Source of the DNA: Mikania micrantha
Taxonomy: Eukaryota > Streptophyta > Magnoliopsida > Asterales > Asteraceae
Reading direction: 5' to 3'
DNA: 64,000 nucleotides
NCBI GenBank assembly: GCA_009363875.1
Contig: CM018692.1
Span: 2,182,501-2,246,500 of the forward strand
The notes beneath the pieces are model-generated. The model saw nothing but the letters and a program-made list of their open reading frames with translations. It searched no databases and had not been told where the DNA came from. The translations under genes and the position numbers were made by a program. Below, piece by piece: positions 45,073-56,470 of this stretch (position 1 is its first letter; each line of letters starts with the position of its first letter).

Positions 45073-46867
45073 AATGTAACTGTTTATTTGAAGGAAAAAG
45101 TTTTGGAAATAACAGACGTAAATATCCGACGGATGGATGTCCTAGTCTCCTATGCCAAAGCCATGCCTCTCTATCCATAGTTCCATGAGCAAGCATCACA
45201 CTCTCATGTTGAGTCACTTCCTCCACATAGTATAATCCACTACGTTCAGTGCCACGCCCAATGATTGCTCCCGTCCTGATATCCTGAAGGATGCAAAAAG
45301 TAGGGTGCATCAAAACGGTACAATTTAGTTCTTTTGTGACATGGATAATGGACAATAACTTGTGGGACAAGGAGGGAACATATAGACAGTTTGAAAGTTT
45401 TAAGGTTGGTGATATCTCAATTGTTCCTCCTCCTTTAACGGGAGCACTTCCCCCATTAGCAGTTTTAATATAGTCAACTCTTGGTTTAGATTGTGATACT
45501 ATATCTGATACGTCAAAGGTCATAGTATCGGTAGCACCACAATCAAATATCCAAGCGTTATTAAGGTCTCCACAATTTTGGGCTATATTGACTTGAACAC
45601 CATTTTTGTTAGTCATTTTTATTTTACCCCTTTTTAAGGTTTGCTTGGACTTAGTTGCACTTAAAAAAGAATTTTGTCCAGTATCATCATAGCCCCTTTT
45701 TTTAATTGTGTTCGTCTTAGAGATAATATTATTAAAGGAAAAATATGAAGAGATATATGAAGGGCTAGAGGGAGACTTCCCTAACCCTTTACCTATTTCC
45801 TCGTTCTCTGTAATCTCATGGGCGGTGGAAGGACCAAAAGTGAATCCGCCAAAGGCGGTGCCCCTCATTTCATCTTCTTCTGTTCTTCCGATGGTTGCAG
45901 CAGCTTTGCCCCCCTCCTTATTCCCTTTCTTGTGGCCGTCGGTCCACCATTCCGGATAACCGACGAGTTGAAAACACTGATTCTTGGTGTGCCTGGTCAT
46001 ACCACAATGGTCACACTTCAGCTTGGTCTTATCTATCCGGGATGATGAACTCGAATTCTTTTGATTTGGTCGCCCCTTTGACAGAAACCCTAGACTCTCT
46101 GGTTCCTTCGATCCGTTGGTACTCAATCCTGCCGCCACTCCACCTGAAGATGTTACGTTTTCAGTGGTTCCTAGGATCCCCTGATGTGCCATCTCCTTTC
46201 GCACGGCGGCGTAGGCGCCCTCGACCGAGGGTAACGGATCCCACCGGAGAATCTCCCTTTTTATTGGGTCATACTGTCGATCGAGAGCGTTCAAGAACTG
46301 AAAAAGTTTCTGTTCTGACCGGAGTTTGTTATACGTGGCTATGTCAACGGCACACGTCATAGGGTTTGGGTCTCTCCTCTCAATCTCCCCCCAAACTCCC
46401 TGCATAGCAATCCAAAAATTTTCAAAGGGAGATCCGTTTTGTTTCATGCTATTTGCTTTAACATGAAGATCAAAAGTTTGTAGTTTATCTTTCCCGCTGC
46501 TATATGTGACAACTAACACATCCCATAAGGCTTTTGTCGTCGGGAATTCCGTTAGGTTGCTAGCAAGATCGGGTTCGATATTCTGTATTAACCATGAGAA
46601 CACGACTAAATCGTCTTGTTCCCATTGTTCGTGTTGATCTTTGTCTGGTTCTGTGGTCAGATGGTTAAGTAAAGGTTTTGATCTGCCGCCAATAGCGACC
46701 CGTATCATTCGGGACCATAGGGCGTAGTTCTGGCTATTCAGTTTGAGACTGATTTTTAACGAATCAGAAAGGCTTTGTTTTTGGGTTTGGGTTTGGTTGT
46801 TGATACTGTTTTTTAGGAGGTTGGTGATCTGCAAAGCAAGATCATCATTCTTGTGATTATCAGACAT
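45041..46867 (-). CDS. Copia Gag and protease
   Basis: Begins MSDNHKNDDLAL (an ATG four codons upstream is also possible). The capsid region contains WEQDDLVVFSWLIQ and FWIAMQGVWGEIERRDP. A CCHC zinc knuckle follows (CDHCGMTRHTKNQC, then GYPEWW). The protease site reads FDCGATDTM, a D-x-G-A aspartic protease motif. The end is a pre-integrase zinc region (WHRRLGHPS, CETC) that breaks off at a stop just after the T7 run. In an unbroken copy, Gag through RNase H would be one frame. Confidence 0.9.
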   Translation of the reverse strand: MSDNHKNDDLALQITNLLKNSINNQTQTQKQSLSDSLKISLKLNSQNYALWSRMIRVAIGGRSKPLLNHLTTEPDKDQHEQWEQDDLVVFSWLIQNIEPDLASNLTEFPTTKALWDVLVVTYSSGKDKLQTFDLHVKANSMKQNGSPFENFWIAMQGVWGEIERRDPNPMTCAVDIATYNKLRSEQKLFQFLNALDRQYDPIKREILRWDPLPSVEGAYAAVRKEMAHQGILGTTENVTSSGGVAAGLSTNGSKEPESLGFLSKGRPNQKNSSSSSRIDKTKLKCDHCGMTRHTKNQCFQLVGYPEWWTDGHKKGNKEGGKAAATIGRTEEDEMRGTAFGGFTFGPSTAHEITENEEIGKGLGKSPSSPSYISSYFSFNNIISKTNTIKKRGYDDTGQNSFLSATKSKQTLKRGKIKMTNKNGVQVNIAQNCGDLNNAWIFDCGATDTMTFDVSDIVSQSKPRVDYIKTANGGSAPVKGGGTIEISPTLKLSNCLYVPSLSHKLLSIIHVTKELNCTVLMHPTFCILQDIRTGAIIGRGTERSGLYYVEEVTQHESVMLAHGTMDREAWLWHRRLGHPSVGYLRLLFPKLFPSNKQLHCETCVFFQKS

Positions 46868-46944
46868 GGCTGGAAACAAAATAGGTTAAGAAAAAAGATG
46901 ATGAGCAGGTAAAATCTAAGATCGATAACACCGCTCTGATACCA

Positions 46945-47211
46945 TGTTTTCAAATACAAGGCACAGAGGGATTGAATATACTTTGAATTGTATTGATCAG
47001 AGTTAATTGTTTTTTTACAAAGAGATCACCAACAATATAAATAAGAGAAAAAACAAAGATCTAACTATAGGAACTTTGGCTGGCATTCATTGATTGAAGG
47101 GCAACGACTCCTTGCTTTGATAAGGAGAATAATCTTGTGGAAATAAACGGGAAGTGATGCAAATATTAGGCTGATCCCAAAATATCTTTTTTTCTTTTAT
47201 ATTTTCTAACA
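46945..47211 (-). repeat. 5' LTR of the young copia element
   Basis: 267 bp, ending AAAACA at 46945 on the element strand and followed directly by the Met-tRNA primer-binding site at 46944-46933. Confidence 0.9.
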
Positions 47212-47216
47212 CCCTA

Positions 47217-47765
47217 CCCCTCATATTCACTCTTCAACTCCTCATCCATTCTTCTCTTTATTGTGTCATCAACCCCACCACCCATTCACACAACAAATTA
47301 AAACTATATTTAACAAAATCAAATAACAATCATAGAGTTGATATGGGTGGTGGTCGATAGCCGATTAACGAGGGGTGGGTTGGCATTGTGTGCAATGGTG
47401 CTTGTGTAGAGAGAAGGCATATAGATAAAGATAGAGAGACAATAATATTGGTGTTGATGTGATCGCTGAAGAATCATTGATGGTGGTGGTAAGTGAATAT
47501 GAGACGGAGGTGATCTATACACACACATATTATATTTAGAAATCAAGGATATAATTGTTATTTTGAAAAATATAACATGATGTTGTCCGTTTTAGAGATC
47601 ATAAGGGTTACGTTTTTGCAAACTAGTTCAAAACAAAGATGTAACTTCTTGAAGTTAAATCAACATATTACATATACCGACCGCTCAATTGAGACCATTT
47701 AGTTGCCGGAAGTAAGCATCACACAAGGGAATTTGAATAAAAAAAATAAAATAAAACTCATCCCT
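47217..47765. other. Flank between copia and CACTA elements, no gene seen
   Basis: Contains GGTGGTGG-type simple words near 47340-47500. No exon or element end recognised other than the neighbours'. Confidence 0.4.
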
Positions 47766-47782
47766 ACCCACTACAAGGATAC

Positions 47783-47975
47783 CAGCCTATAGCGACGACA
47801 AAAGTCGTCGCAATAGGGTCCTTATATCGTCGCTATAGGCTATAGCGACGACGTCTCGTCGCTGAAATGTCGTCGCAACAGGTTCGTCGCTATTGCCCGG
47901 ATTAGTCGTCGCTACTGCCGTCGTCGCAATATGGTCACCTATAGCGACGACAAGTCGTCGCTATAGGTTATATTT
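47783..47975. repeat. Left subterminal array of the CACTA element
   Basis: About ten copies of GTCGTCGCTATAG or its complement in 190 bp, several arranged as head-to-head palindromes (TATAGCGACGACAAGTCGTC...). Further copies lie at about 48100-48125. Confidence 0.85.
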
Positions 47976-48351
47976 AATTTTTTTTTCCTTTTTTTTTCAA
48001 ACTTATATTCAATTTTTAAATAAAAACAAAAATGAAATAATAATTTTGATTAAAATATTATTAAAAATTGTTTTTTTAATATTTTTCCGTACACCCTATA
48101 GCGACGACATGTCATCGCTATAGGGTAACATCAAAAAAATTTTTTTTTTTTTGTTTTTTCCCCAAATTAAAAACCTGTTTAAATAATCTAATAAACCTGT
48201 AAAAACCTGCTATAAAACAATCCCAAATCTTCACATTACTAAAAACATAGTTATCCTAATGCGCATACGCAATACATGTTTAAAAGTACACGTCTGAATT
48301 CAAACACAAAACACAATTATCCAAAAAACACAAGATAACCCAAGTGAAATT

Positions 48352-50483
48352 TTATTCACTATCATCATCATCATCTTCTTCTTCTTCTTCTTCTTCAAAG
48401 GTTGGTTTGTAGGTATTTTCAAAAGGATTGTCAAAGGCTTTTTGGCGTGACATTAGCTCGTTTATTTGTTGTTGCATCCGTAGGTTAATTTCTTGTTGTT
48501 CTTGCCAACGAGCATTTGCTTGTCGTAATTCATTGTGCAAATCTTGATTGTGTGGTGTATACGACATACTTTGAGCAAAATCCGGGGTTACACTTTTCAC
48601 CGTTCGGCCAACACCTCGAATGTGACCACGCCTTTGTCCCAACGACCTTTCAAGTATTTCAACCTCATTAATTGGCGTATCATCGCCACCCGAGCTTGAC
48701 ATTGACTTGTTTTTTTCATCCATAATTTTACCCTACATTTAATTATTTAAACGGGTCAAAGACATATTACACTTACAACATATATATACATATACACTTA
48801 CAACATACAATTACAACTCTAAACGGGTCAAAATTTAACAAACATACTTATATACCTTTAAAACATGCAATTGCAACTACAAACGGGTCAAAATTTAGTA
48901 AACATATGCATATATACTTTCAACATACAATTACAACTCTAAACGGGTCAAAATTTAACAAACATACTTATATACCTTTAAAACATGCAATTGTAACTAC
49001 AAACGGGTCAAAATTTAGTAAACATATGCATATACACTTACAACATACAATTACAACTCTAAACGGGTCAAAATTTAACAAACATACTCATATACCTTTA
49101 AAAATGCAATTACAACTCTAAATGGGTCAAAATTACCAAACATACTCATATACCTCTAAAACATGCAATTGCAACTACAAACGGGTCAAAATTTACTAAC
49201 ACATATGCATATACACTTACAACATACAATTACAACTCTAAACGGGTCAAAATTTAACAAACATACTCATATACCTTTAAAACATGCAATTACAACTCTA
49301 AACGGGTCAAAATTACCAAACATACTCATATACCTTTAAAACATGCAATTGCAACTACAAACGGGTCAAAATTTACTAACACATATGCATATACACTTAC
49401 AACATACACTTACACAACTCTAAACGGGTCAAAATTTAACAAACATACTCATATACCTTTAAAACATGCAATTACAACTCTAAATGGCTCAAAATTACCA
49501 AACATACTCATATACCTCTAAAACATGCAATTGCAACTACAAACGGGTCAAAATTTACTAACACATATGCATATACACTTACAACATACTCATATGAGTT
49601 ATTATAACCTAAACTCACATACAAAGACATTACACAAGACATGCACTTACCCAATGAGTTTCTGCCATCTCATTGTACCAACCTGAGCTTCCCTTACAGT
49701 GCATCTCCCTCCAACCTTCAACATGTTTTGGAACCCCAGTTTCTTGGACCTTACAAACAATTAAAATATTATATTAATGAAATTTTAAATATATATTTAC
49801 ACATATAATGAAAATTGTAAGATTTTACTTCAGTGTATCGTCTTTGTGCATAAGACTGCGTCCCATGATAACTCCCATATAGTTGTTTTGAACGATTTGC
49901 TGAGTTTGCTTGAGAACGTTTCTGGTATGTGGGAGTTGTAAATAGCTCCTCAATAACTCGAACCCAAGCAACTGGGTTCATGCCCTCTGGTGGTTTTGTC
50001 TTCGCTCTTTCAGTGTTGTCGTAACCTCCAACTTTATCAAAATGTTTTTTAAGCTTTGTCTTTCGATCCTTATAACGGTTTGCACAATCCGATTGTATCC
50101 CTTGCTTAATGCCTTCCCAGTACTCAGTGTTGTGATATCGTTGAAGATCAAAGTAGTGCTACAAAAAGAAAAGATGAAATTACAAAGCAACAAAAACTTA
50201 GAAAATTTAATATAAAACTTAAAATGACTACTTACATGTAGTGTGGTTAGGATGGACATTTTGATCTCACCAGGAACTTCTTGCCAACTTCGGTAGTGAA
50301 ACGGGGCATGCTTATCAACCTCGTTTGAAACCAATCTCACAAACAATTGGTAGTTCTCTCCAACAGCCCTAAATTGGTTAGAGGAGTAGTCAAATTCTAA
50401 CGGAAGTGGCCTGCTTCCATTTCTTTGAAACTTCTCATACAAGTTTAAATTTTTTCCGTGAGAACGTTTTTTTGCAGGTTTTG
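48352..50483 (-). CDS. TnpA-like protein of the CACTA element (plant transposase Ptta/En/Spm type)
   Basis: Four exons on the minus strand fit in phase: 50483-50236, 50158-49829, 49749-49651, 48732-48352. The first visible exon starts mid-gene (phase 2), so a small 5' exon nearer the right terminus is missing from my model. The third-to-fourth intron is filled by a tandem repeat, and the 49829/49749 junction is the least certain. Readable segments: SWQEVPGEIK, YWEGIKQGIQSDCANRYKDR, NPVAWVRVIEELFTTPTYQKR, GQRRGHIRGVGR and an acidic C-terminus rich in E and D. These match the Transposase_24-type proteins encoded by plant CACTA elements, accessory DNA-binding proteins rather than the catalytic TNP2. 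Confidence 0.75.
48745..49600. repeat. Tandem repeat, ~120-bp unit, in an intron of the TnpA-like gene
   Basis: About seven units, each made of two related halves of about 60 bp: AACATACAATTACAACTCTA then AACGGGTCAAAATTTA, and AAACATGCAATTGCAACTAC then the same AACGGGTCAAAATTTA. In total about 14 copies of CGGGTCAAAAT occur. Units vary by small indels. The lack of unique spacers rules out a CRISPR reading. Confidence 0.85.
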
Positions 50484-50659
50484 CTACATCAATTTAATCC
50501 AAAAGTTAGCAACTACAACTTACAAGATTCGCAATCAACATAATAAAACATATAAATACTACAACTTACAAGATTTACAATGAACATAATAAAACATATA
50601 AATACTACAACTTCAGAAAACGATGTCGTTCAGTTTAAGGCTTTTAAATAATAAAAAAT

Positions 50660-50990
50660 TCATAATAACCTATAGCGACGACTTGTCGTCGCTATTTTTT
50701 TCTTAAAATTTTTTTTTAATTTTTTTTATTGAAATTCAGGTATTTTAATTAAGGAAAATTAAAAAAAAAATAAACTTACCTATAGCGACGACAAGTCGTC
50801 CCTGAACATTTTCCCTCAACCGCGAAAAAAATTGGTGTTCCCGCTTAACCCTATAGCGACGACAAGACGTCGCTATAGGTAAAGGAAAAAAAATCATATT
50901 TAACCCTATAGCGACGACATGTCGTCGCTGTACCTCTGTCTACAGAGGCGACTTCAGTCGTCGCTATAGGTGTCGTCGCTATAGGTTTGT
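50660..50990. repeat. Right subterminal array of the CACTA element
   Basis: About nine copies of CTATAGCGACGAC/GTCGTCGCTATAG separated by A/T-rich spacers, up to the right terminus. One copy reads GTCGTCCCT, a single change. Confidence 0.85.
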
Positions 50991-51005
50991 ATCCTTGTAG
51001 TGACC

Positions 51006-52627
51006 AAATTTATATCATGTTAAAGATATTGAAACACAGATCTATACGAAAATATGAGAAAGAATAAAAAATTTATAATTCATATGATAGATCTAAAAAT
51101 AGGCTTGTTGATATCTAAGACATAAGAAATTAGGAATTAGAATTTTGATATTTTCTTACTTTTTGGATATATTAAAAAAAAAATTAACATGATATATTGA
51201 ACCTATATTATTTACCTTAATCTTATAGAGAAAAAGATACCCTCATCATCTTGCATATAAGTGGTTGACCAAAACCCAATTATGACAAAATTTAGCAAAG
51301 ATTTGACTCATTATTGTGTTAAGAGTGTGGAAGAAACTCCATTTAGTCATTCATATGGGGTACTTATGTTAATTTTTTATTAAAAAATGTTCCGCATCGG
51401 ATGCTCCGACCCATATTGATTTTAAGCATGACTCTTCGAGAAGACGAAGCCTCATATACGTTATACCTTGTACAATTTATTTTTTATATGAACTCATTGT
51501 TTTAGATTGTTATTTAGCACTTAGAGTTGAAACAATATTACCGAAATCTAAAATCAAATTCTAATAATTTACATTAATAATGGCCAAGAGAATAAGAGTC
51601 TTCCATGTACTCAAAGACTTGTGTTTTCTAATGTAATCATTTTGGCTTTTGAAGAAACATATATAAATAGGTGTTTGTTTTTATCATTATCAATCCAAAA
51701 AGAAGATTTCATACTTTGTCATTTGATAAAAAAAAATACATGATTTTAGCTTACCTATATTAAATATATATATATAATAATGCATAAGACATAAAGGTAA
51801 TTTTTTCTCACAAATTTTTAGTGATATAATATAACTCTTAAAAGCTAGATGTGTGATTAATTATAATATTAAATAACCGTTAACCTTTAACATTAAATAA
51901 TATAATGATAACAACAAAAATAATAACAACAATCTTAATTTTTATACGATTATAACTTTTTCATCCATTAATAACTTTAAAAACACATTATGAAAGCAAA
52001 CATATTATTTTCTTTAATTTGAGTATATTATTATTGTTTTTTTTTAACTTTACAAAAATTTTAACATGTTATGTGATTATATACTTTATAAGAACTTACG
52101 TTAATGGGTTCTTTTTATTATCATATCATATGTGGTTACTTAAATATAAATTGATTCAATGACAAACTAGTATTCATATGCATTGAAAATAAGAATACTT
52201 CATATTTAATCAAATAAGAATTAAAGATTTTTAAAGTGAAATTTGTTAAAAAGTTTGTTGGGTGTGTTGTAACAAAAGATTGCCTTCTTTATATAACATG
52301 TGAATTAACAATACCAACCATAGCAATGTTTCGAAAACAATTTGATAGACAAGCAACTATCGAGTCTTAGAAAATTAAATAGATAACTAAATTGAAAACA
52401 AATATCTTACTTTCAAATAACGATTTGCTTTCAAAAGTATAGTACCTAAGTGATTTACTTCATAAAACCAACTTTATTTCCTATTTCTAAAAACACTACG
52501 CTTTTGAAGAACAAATTTACTTTTAAAGCACAATTTTACTTGTGAAATAGCTTCTTTGGAAGCAAACATACTTCTAAAGAAGCTACCACCCTTAGGATTC
52601 TCCAAACCAAAAGTGTTGTACTTGGAT
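51006..52627. other. AT-rich, no gene seen
   Basis: Long A/T-rich stretch with no exon, RNA gene or confident element ends. Confidence 0.4.
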
Positions 52628-52635
52628 CATATTAT

Positions 52636-53062
52636 TGGGAAAACCCCAACCTATTTGATCATGTGTTTTCCCGTATATATCCATTTGACTTTCTAATGCC
52701 AGAATTGTTAATACTGTGTACGGGCGCTGGCGCCCGTGTGTACATAGGCAGGCGCCTACACAAAACACCATTTAAATGTTGACACATGTCTTATATAGGC
52801 ACGTCAAAAAACATGTACATGCGGACGCCTGTATATGGTACTATTTCCTTAACAAACGGGCGCCTATAATTAACAGGCGGCCGCCTGTACACGTTTTTTG
52901 TCACGTTTATAAAAGACACGTGTCAACTTTTAAACGGTGGTTGTATAGGCACCCGCCTATGCATATATGGGCGCTGACGCCCATATATGAATGGACGCTA
53001 GATATCAACATGGATATAATGGAAAAAGTTTTGGTCAAATTGGTTATTTTGGGCATTTCCCC
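52636..53062. mobile_element. Mutator-like MITE with GGCGCC palindromes, 427 bp
   Basis: Ends TGGGAAAACCCCAACCTATT and complement of GGGGAAATGCCCAAAATAAC, with further shared inner words (CCATTTGACT/CCATTATATCC). The duplication CATATTAT (52628-52635 and 53063-53070) flanks it. The interior has several GC-rich palindromes: GGGCGCTGGCGCCC, AGGCGGCCGCCT, TAGGCAGGCGCCTA and GGGCGCTGACGCCC. No coding capacity; the open frame across it is by-product. Confidence 0.7.
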
Positions 53063-53070
53063 CATATTAT

Positions 53071-54560
53071 ATAGTAGATTTCATCCTTTTAACACCACAA
53101 GGTTTTATAACAACATGAAACTTAAATTATCAAATATGTACTAAAAAAAACTTCACTAAAGTTGGTTTTACACAGTATTAGAAAGCACAATTAAACAATG
53201 AAAACAACAGTTTTAATTAATTAATATATATTTTGGTAAATGATTGGCAACCACACAAGTGGAAGACCTACATAGGAGACAAATCGTATCTCCATCATTG
53301 AAAGCTTGCAAATTGGACATCTTAACAACATTAACGTTTTCCCTTTTTATATCTTTATTTCTTTACTTTTTGTTTCTGATGCAACAACCAGTTGTGGTCG
53401 ATCATGTCCTTTTAAGGTTTTTTAAATAAAGTTATATACTTTTAATTATTATTCAAATTTTATTTTAAATACTAAATTATGTGGTGTATAGTTTTCACTA
53501 ATTATAACATATTAATGCATATATAGAGATTTTAAAAAAATAATATCTTGAAGAGTTTAACAACTAGGGGCTTATCATGTGTTATCTAGGCGTCATGTAG
53601 GCATAGTTATGGTTAATGGTATGAGTAATAAATGTGTATAATAAGAAGATTAAGTGGATTAAAAGATGGATGATATGTGTGTTATTTTTATAAGTTTAAA
53701 AATATATATATATATATATATATATTGATGGTGATGTTGTAGTCAAGCAAGTGACTATGGTTGCTTTACTTCTTCATTAGACGGTCAAGTTTATGTATAT
53801 GAAATAATGAAATAACTTGATAATGATGTGATCAAATTCTACATTAGATAATTAATCATAATTAAACATAGTCTCATAAACTATATATTAAATATTAGGA
53901 TAGTATCTCATATATTATACATGTAGAATAAAAAAATTACAACAAATAGTTATTGTTTTTATTTTAAAAATATATAAAAAAATAGATTTAATATTTAATA
54001 CTATTATTTAATATGTGATTTATTTAATAGAAGAAAGATGCGAAAAATTAAGGTTAAGATGATCTAGGAATATACCAAGTGTTCTTAAAACCTTAGTTTC
54101 ATATGAAGAATTCTAACATTCAAATTAAATATTTAGATCATTAAATCTATCTATACCTGATAAATAAAATTATAAATGACACCGGGCATAAATCTAAGCT
54201 TTCTCATACCAAGTTTCATGACATGTTTCTCATATTACATGTTTATCTCTTTTATAAAATAATAATACTAAATTTTAAGATATTAACACGTATAATAATT
54301 TAAAATACCATGATGTGTAATATACTGACACACATATATATAATTGATCCTAATGATGCTATGGTGTGTTAAAGTGTTTCTTTCTAAAAAAATTGAGGGT
54401 TAAATTCTCATAACAGAATTGAAAGTACAAATTTATGAGCAAAAAATATAAGCTTTATAAAGTTTAAGTATAGAACATGAAAGTTTAGAAGTTAAATAGA
54501 AAAGAATATTGATTCTAAAAATAAAAGTTTTGATATTAAGTATAGTAGCTATATGAGTGA
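53071..54560. other. AT-rich, no gene seen
   Basis: Contains an AT tract at about 53700-53726. No exon, RNA gene or element boundary recognised. Confidence 0.4.
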
Positions 54561-54569
54561 ACTAAAATA

Positions 54570-55140
54570 AAATTTTACTAGTTTGTTTGGGTCATAATAG
54601 GTATGAATGGATCTGGATCGGAACTATTCAGATTCAGATTGTTTGTTTCAAGAAAAAAAACACATTTGAACGAGAAAGAATGTCTGAATTAAGGTCTGAT
54701 TCATTCAAATTTCAGACCAAGTCTAAATGGGGGAAACACGTCCCTGCTCAACTCTCACGAACGCCGCTCCACTCCATCGTAAACACATCCTTTTCACTCG
54801 TAAACACGACTTGCCCACCGCCGTTGCGAAGCGACCGACAGAGGGGGAGGCGATGGCGAGGTTGAAGACGGATGGCGGTGGCGACGGGGGCGGCGACGAG
54901 ATCTGCGGCGGGGGCGGCGGCGAGATCTGCAACGGGAGTGACAACGAGATCAGCGACCGAGAACGTCGACGCGAGGGGGGGAGGTGCCATTTTTAGGGGT
55001 TTAGTAAATAAGAGGGTATTTTTTTTATTTTCATTCAGACATAAAACAAAACAGCTTTAACTGGTTCAACACTTGTTGGTTCATACCTTGTTAATCATTC
55101 AGACATCTTAACCATTCAGTACAACGTTACCAAAGGGTAT
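54570..55140. mobile_element. Possible Harbinger-like MITE with GC-rich core
   Basis: The left side has GTTTGTTTGGGTCATAATAG and GTATGAATGG. The complement of the right side has CCCTTTGGTAACGTTGTAC, TGAATGGTTAAGATG and TCTGAATG, in the style of PIF/Harbinger ends, but I could not fix an exact TIR or TTA duplication. The core (54745-54995) is strongly GC-rich with GGCGACGGGGGCGGCGA-like words. The overlapping open frames in it are compositional. Confidence 0.35.
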
Positions 55141-55298
55141 CTAAGTTTGTGAATTAGACATTTGAAATTTTAAGAGTGAAACAATTAAAAAAATTACAGT
55201 TGGACATTTAAAAGTATTATTATAAGGAATAGTAATTATATTAATATTATATTGAATAGTAAATGTAATTTTTATATATATATGTGTGTGTGTGTGTA

Positions 55299-55551
55299 TG
55301 GAATTGAATGATATGAAAACCCAATTTTAGAGAAAAAATTCTTAAACCCTATAAAACCATTGATTTGAAATCTTGAAAATAAATATGTGGTCCACATTAA
55401 CCCACATTAAAAATGATTTGTTTATTCAAAACCCAATTTTTTTTATTCAGGTTTAATTTGGACCACATATTTATTTTCAAAATTCCAAATCAATGGCTTA
55501 CATAGGGTTTAAGGGTTTCTCTTTAAGATTGGTTTTCATAGGATTCAATCC
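55299..55551. mobile_element. Inverted-repeat MITE, 253 bp
   Basis: Two arms of about 110 bp are imperfect inverted copies: GAATTGAATGATATGAAAAC, CTTGAAAATAAATATGTGG and TCCACATTAA on the left return as complements on the right (GGACCACATATTTATTTTCA, GTTTTCATAGGATTCAATCC). Diverged relatives lie at about 23740-23915 and 24485-24690. Confidence 0.65.
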
Positions 55552-55584
55552 ATATATATATATATATATGGCATGGAATTTTTC

Positions 55585-55936
55585 ATAACCCACCAAATGC
55601 TCGCTAACCCAAATAACTTTGGCAAGATGAAGCCGAATCTTGGATTTTTTTTTGAACATCATTGTAACACATTTTGAACACCATGTTCTTTTATGAGTTT
55701 GTGAAAATTCATCACCGTTTAAAAAATATCATCGTTGTAAGTTTTGTGCTACAGTACTGTAAGTTTTAAATATTTACAAACTTACAGTACTGTAAGTTTT
55801 TTAACGGTGATGAATTAGCCCAAACTCATAAAAGAACATGGTGTTCAAAATGTGTTACAATGATGTTTAAAAAAAATCCAAGATTCGGCTTCATCTTGCG
55901 AAAGTTATTTGGGTTAGCGCGTATTTAGTGGGTTAT
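55585..55936. mobile_element. Foldback element, 352 bp, best preserved copy
   Basis: Nearly the whole length is an inverted repeat: ATAACCCACCAAATGCTCGC, TAACCCAAATAACTTTGGCA and AGATGAAGCCGAATCTTGG on the left; CCAAGATTCGGCTTCATCTT, GTTATTTGGGTTAGCGCG and TTAGTGGGTTAT on the right. The centre has a second small palindrome, ACTTACAGTACTGTAAGT, between ATCACCGTTTAA-like words. Confidence 0.8.
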
Positions 55937-55962
55937 ATTTTTAACCTTCCCCTATATATATA

Positions 55963-56385
55963 TAAGGGAAATATCAAATAAAAAGTATATTTTGTCTAAG
56001 AAGGCTAAGAAGGATTTTTAAAATCTCCAAAACCGACCCAAACGAACTCCGATTGAACTCATTTCGATGGCATTGGAACCGTCTCATCGAACCATACAAT
56101 ATTAGATTTTAAGTTTTCGTTTTAACAACTAGATTTATATTTTGGGTTTTAGGGCTTGGTTTTTAGCTTTTAAGTTGTATCTTTATGTTAAAGATTTGTT
56201 TTTAAAGTTTTGGTTTTAGTATTAGGGTTTATTGTTTACGATTTAAGGTTTGGGTTTTAGGGTTCGACAAGCCGGTTCCAATGATGTAAAAATTAATTCA
56301 ATCGGGGTTTGTTTGAGTCGGTTTTCAAGTTTTTAAAATCTTTCTTAGCCTTCTTAAGCAAAATAGACTTTTTAGGGGAACCTTC

Positions 56386-56390
<5 letters not shown>
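55963..56390. mobile_element. MITE, second copy of the 33640-34067 family
   Basis: Ends TAAGGGAAATATCAAATAAA and complement of TAGGGGAAGGTTCCCC. The inner words (TCTAAGAAGGCTAAGAAGG, CCGACCCAAACGAACTCCG, GGTTTGGGTTTTAGGG) are nearly the same as at 33640. Flanks are TATA-rich, so the duplication cannot be separated from the TA tract. Confidence 0.75.

Positions 56391-56468
<78 letters not shown>
56391..56468. repeat. (TA)n microsatellite, about 39 units
   Basis: A pure TA run of about 78 bp directly after the MITE. The poly-Ile/Tyr open frame here is meaningless. Length is likely to vary between individuals. Confidence 0.9.

Positions 56469-56470
<2 letters not shown>

Larger units (their letters stand above)
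41966..47211 (-). mobile_element. Young, nearly intact Ty1/copia element
   Basis: LTRs of 267 bp at 41966-42232 and 46945-47211 differ at two positions by eye. A perfect 5-bp duplication CCCTA flanks the element (41961-41965 and 47212-47216). On the minus strand the primer site TGGTATCAGAGC (46944-46933) follows the 5' LTR directly, and a GAGGGGGAG polypurine tract precedes the 3' LTR (near 42233-42245). Gag, protease, integrase, RT and RNase H are all present in copia order. The only visible defect is one frameshift at a T7 run near 45050. High LTR identity means a recent insertion. Confidence 0.95.
47769..51002. mobile_element. CACTA (En/Spm) element, 3.2 kb
   Basis: Terminal inverted repeats CACTACAAGGATAC and GTATCCTTGTAGTG, flanked by the 3-bp duplication ACC (47766-47768 and 51003-51005), the hallmark of CACTA elements. 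Both subterminal regions carry many CTATAGCGACGAC/GTCGTCGCTATAG repeats in both senses, the expected TnpA-type binding arrays. One multi-exon TnpA-like gene is present on the minus strand. No TNP2/TnpD transposase is visible, so the element is probably non-autonomous. Confidence 0.95.

Noticed and set aside
48745..49600. Regular repeats resembling a CRISPR array
   Set aside because: Units are contiguous two-part tandem repeats without unique spacers, and lie in an intron of a plant CACTA element gene.
54727..55060. GC-rich open frames on both strands as a Gly- or Ala-rich protein gene
   Set aside because: No start context, intron or family support. The frames are compositional within a probable MITE.
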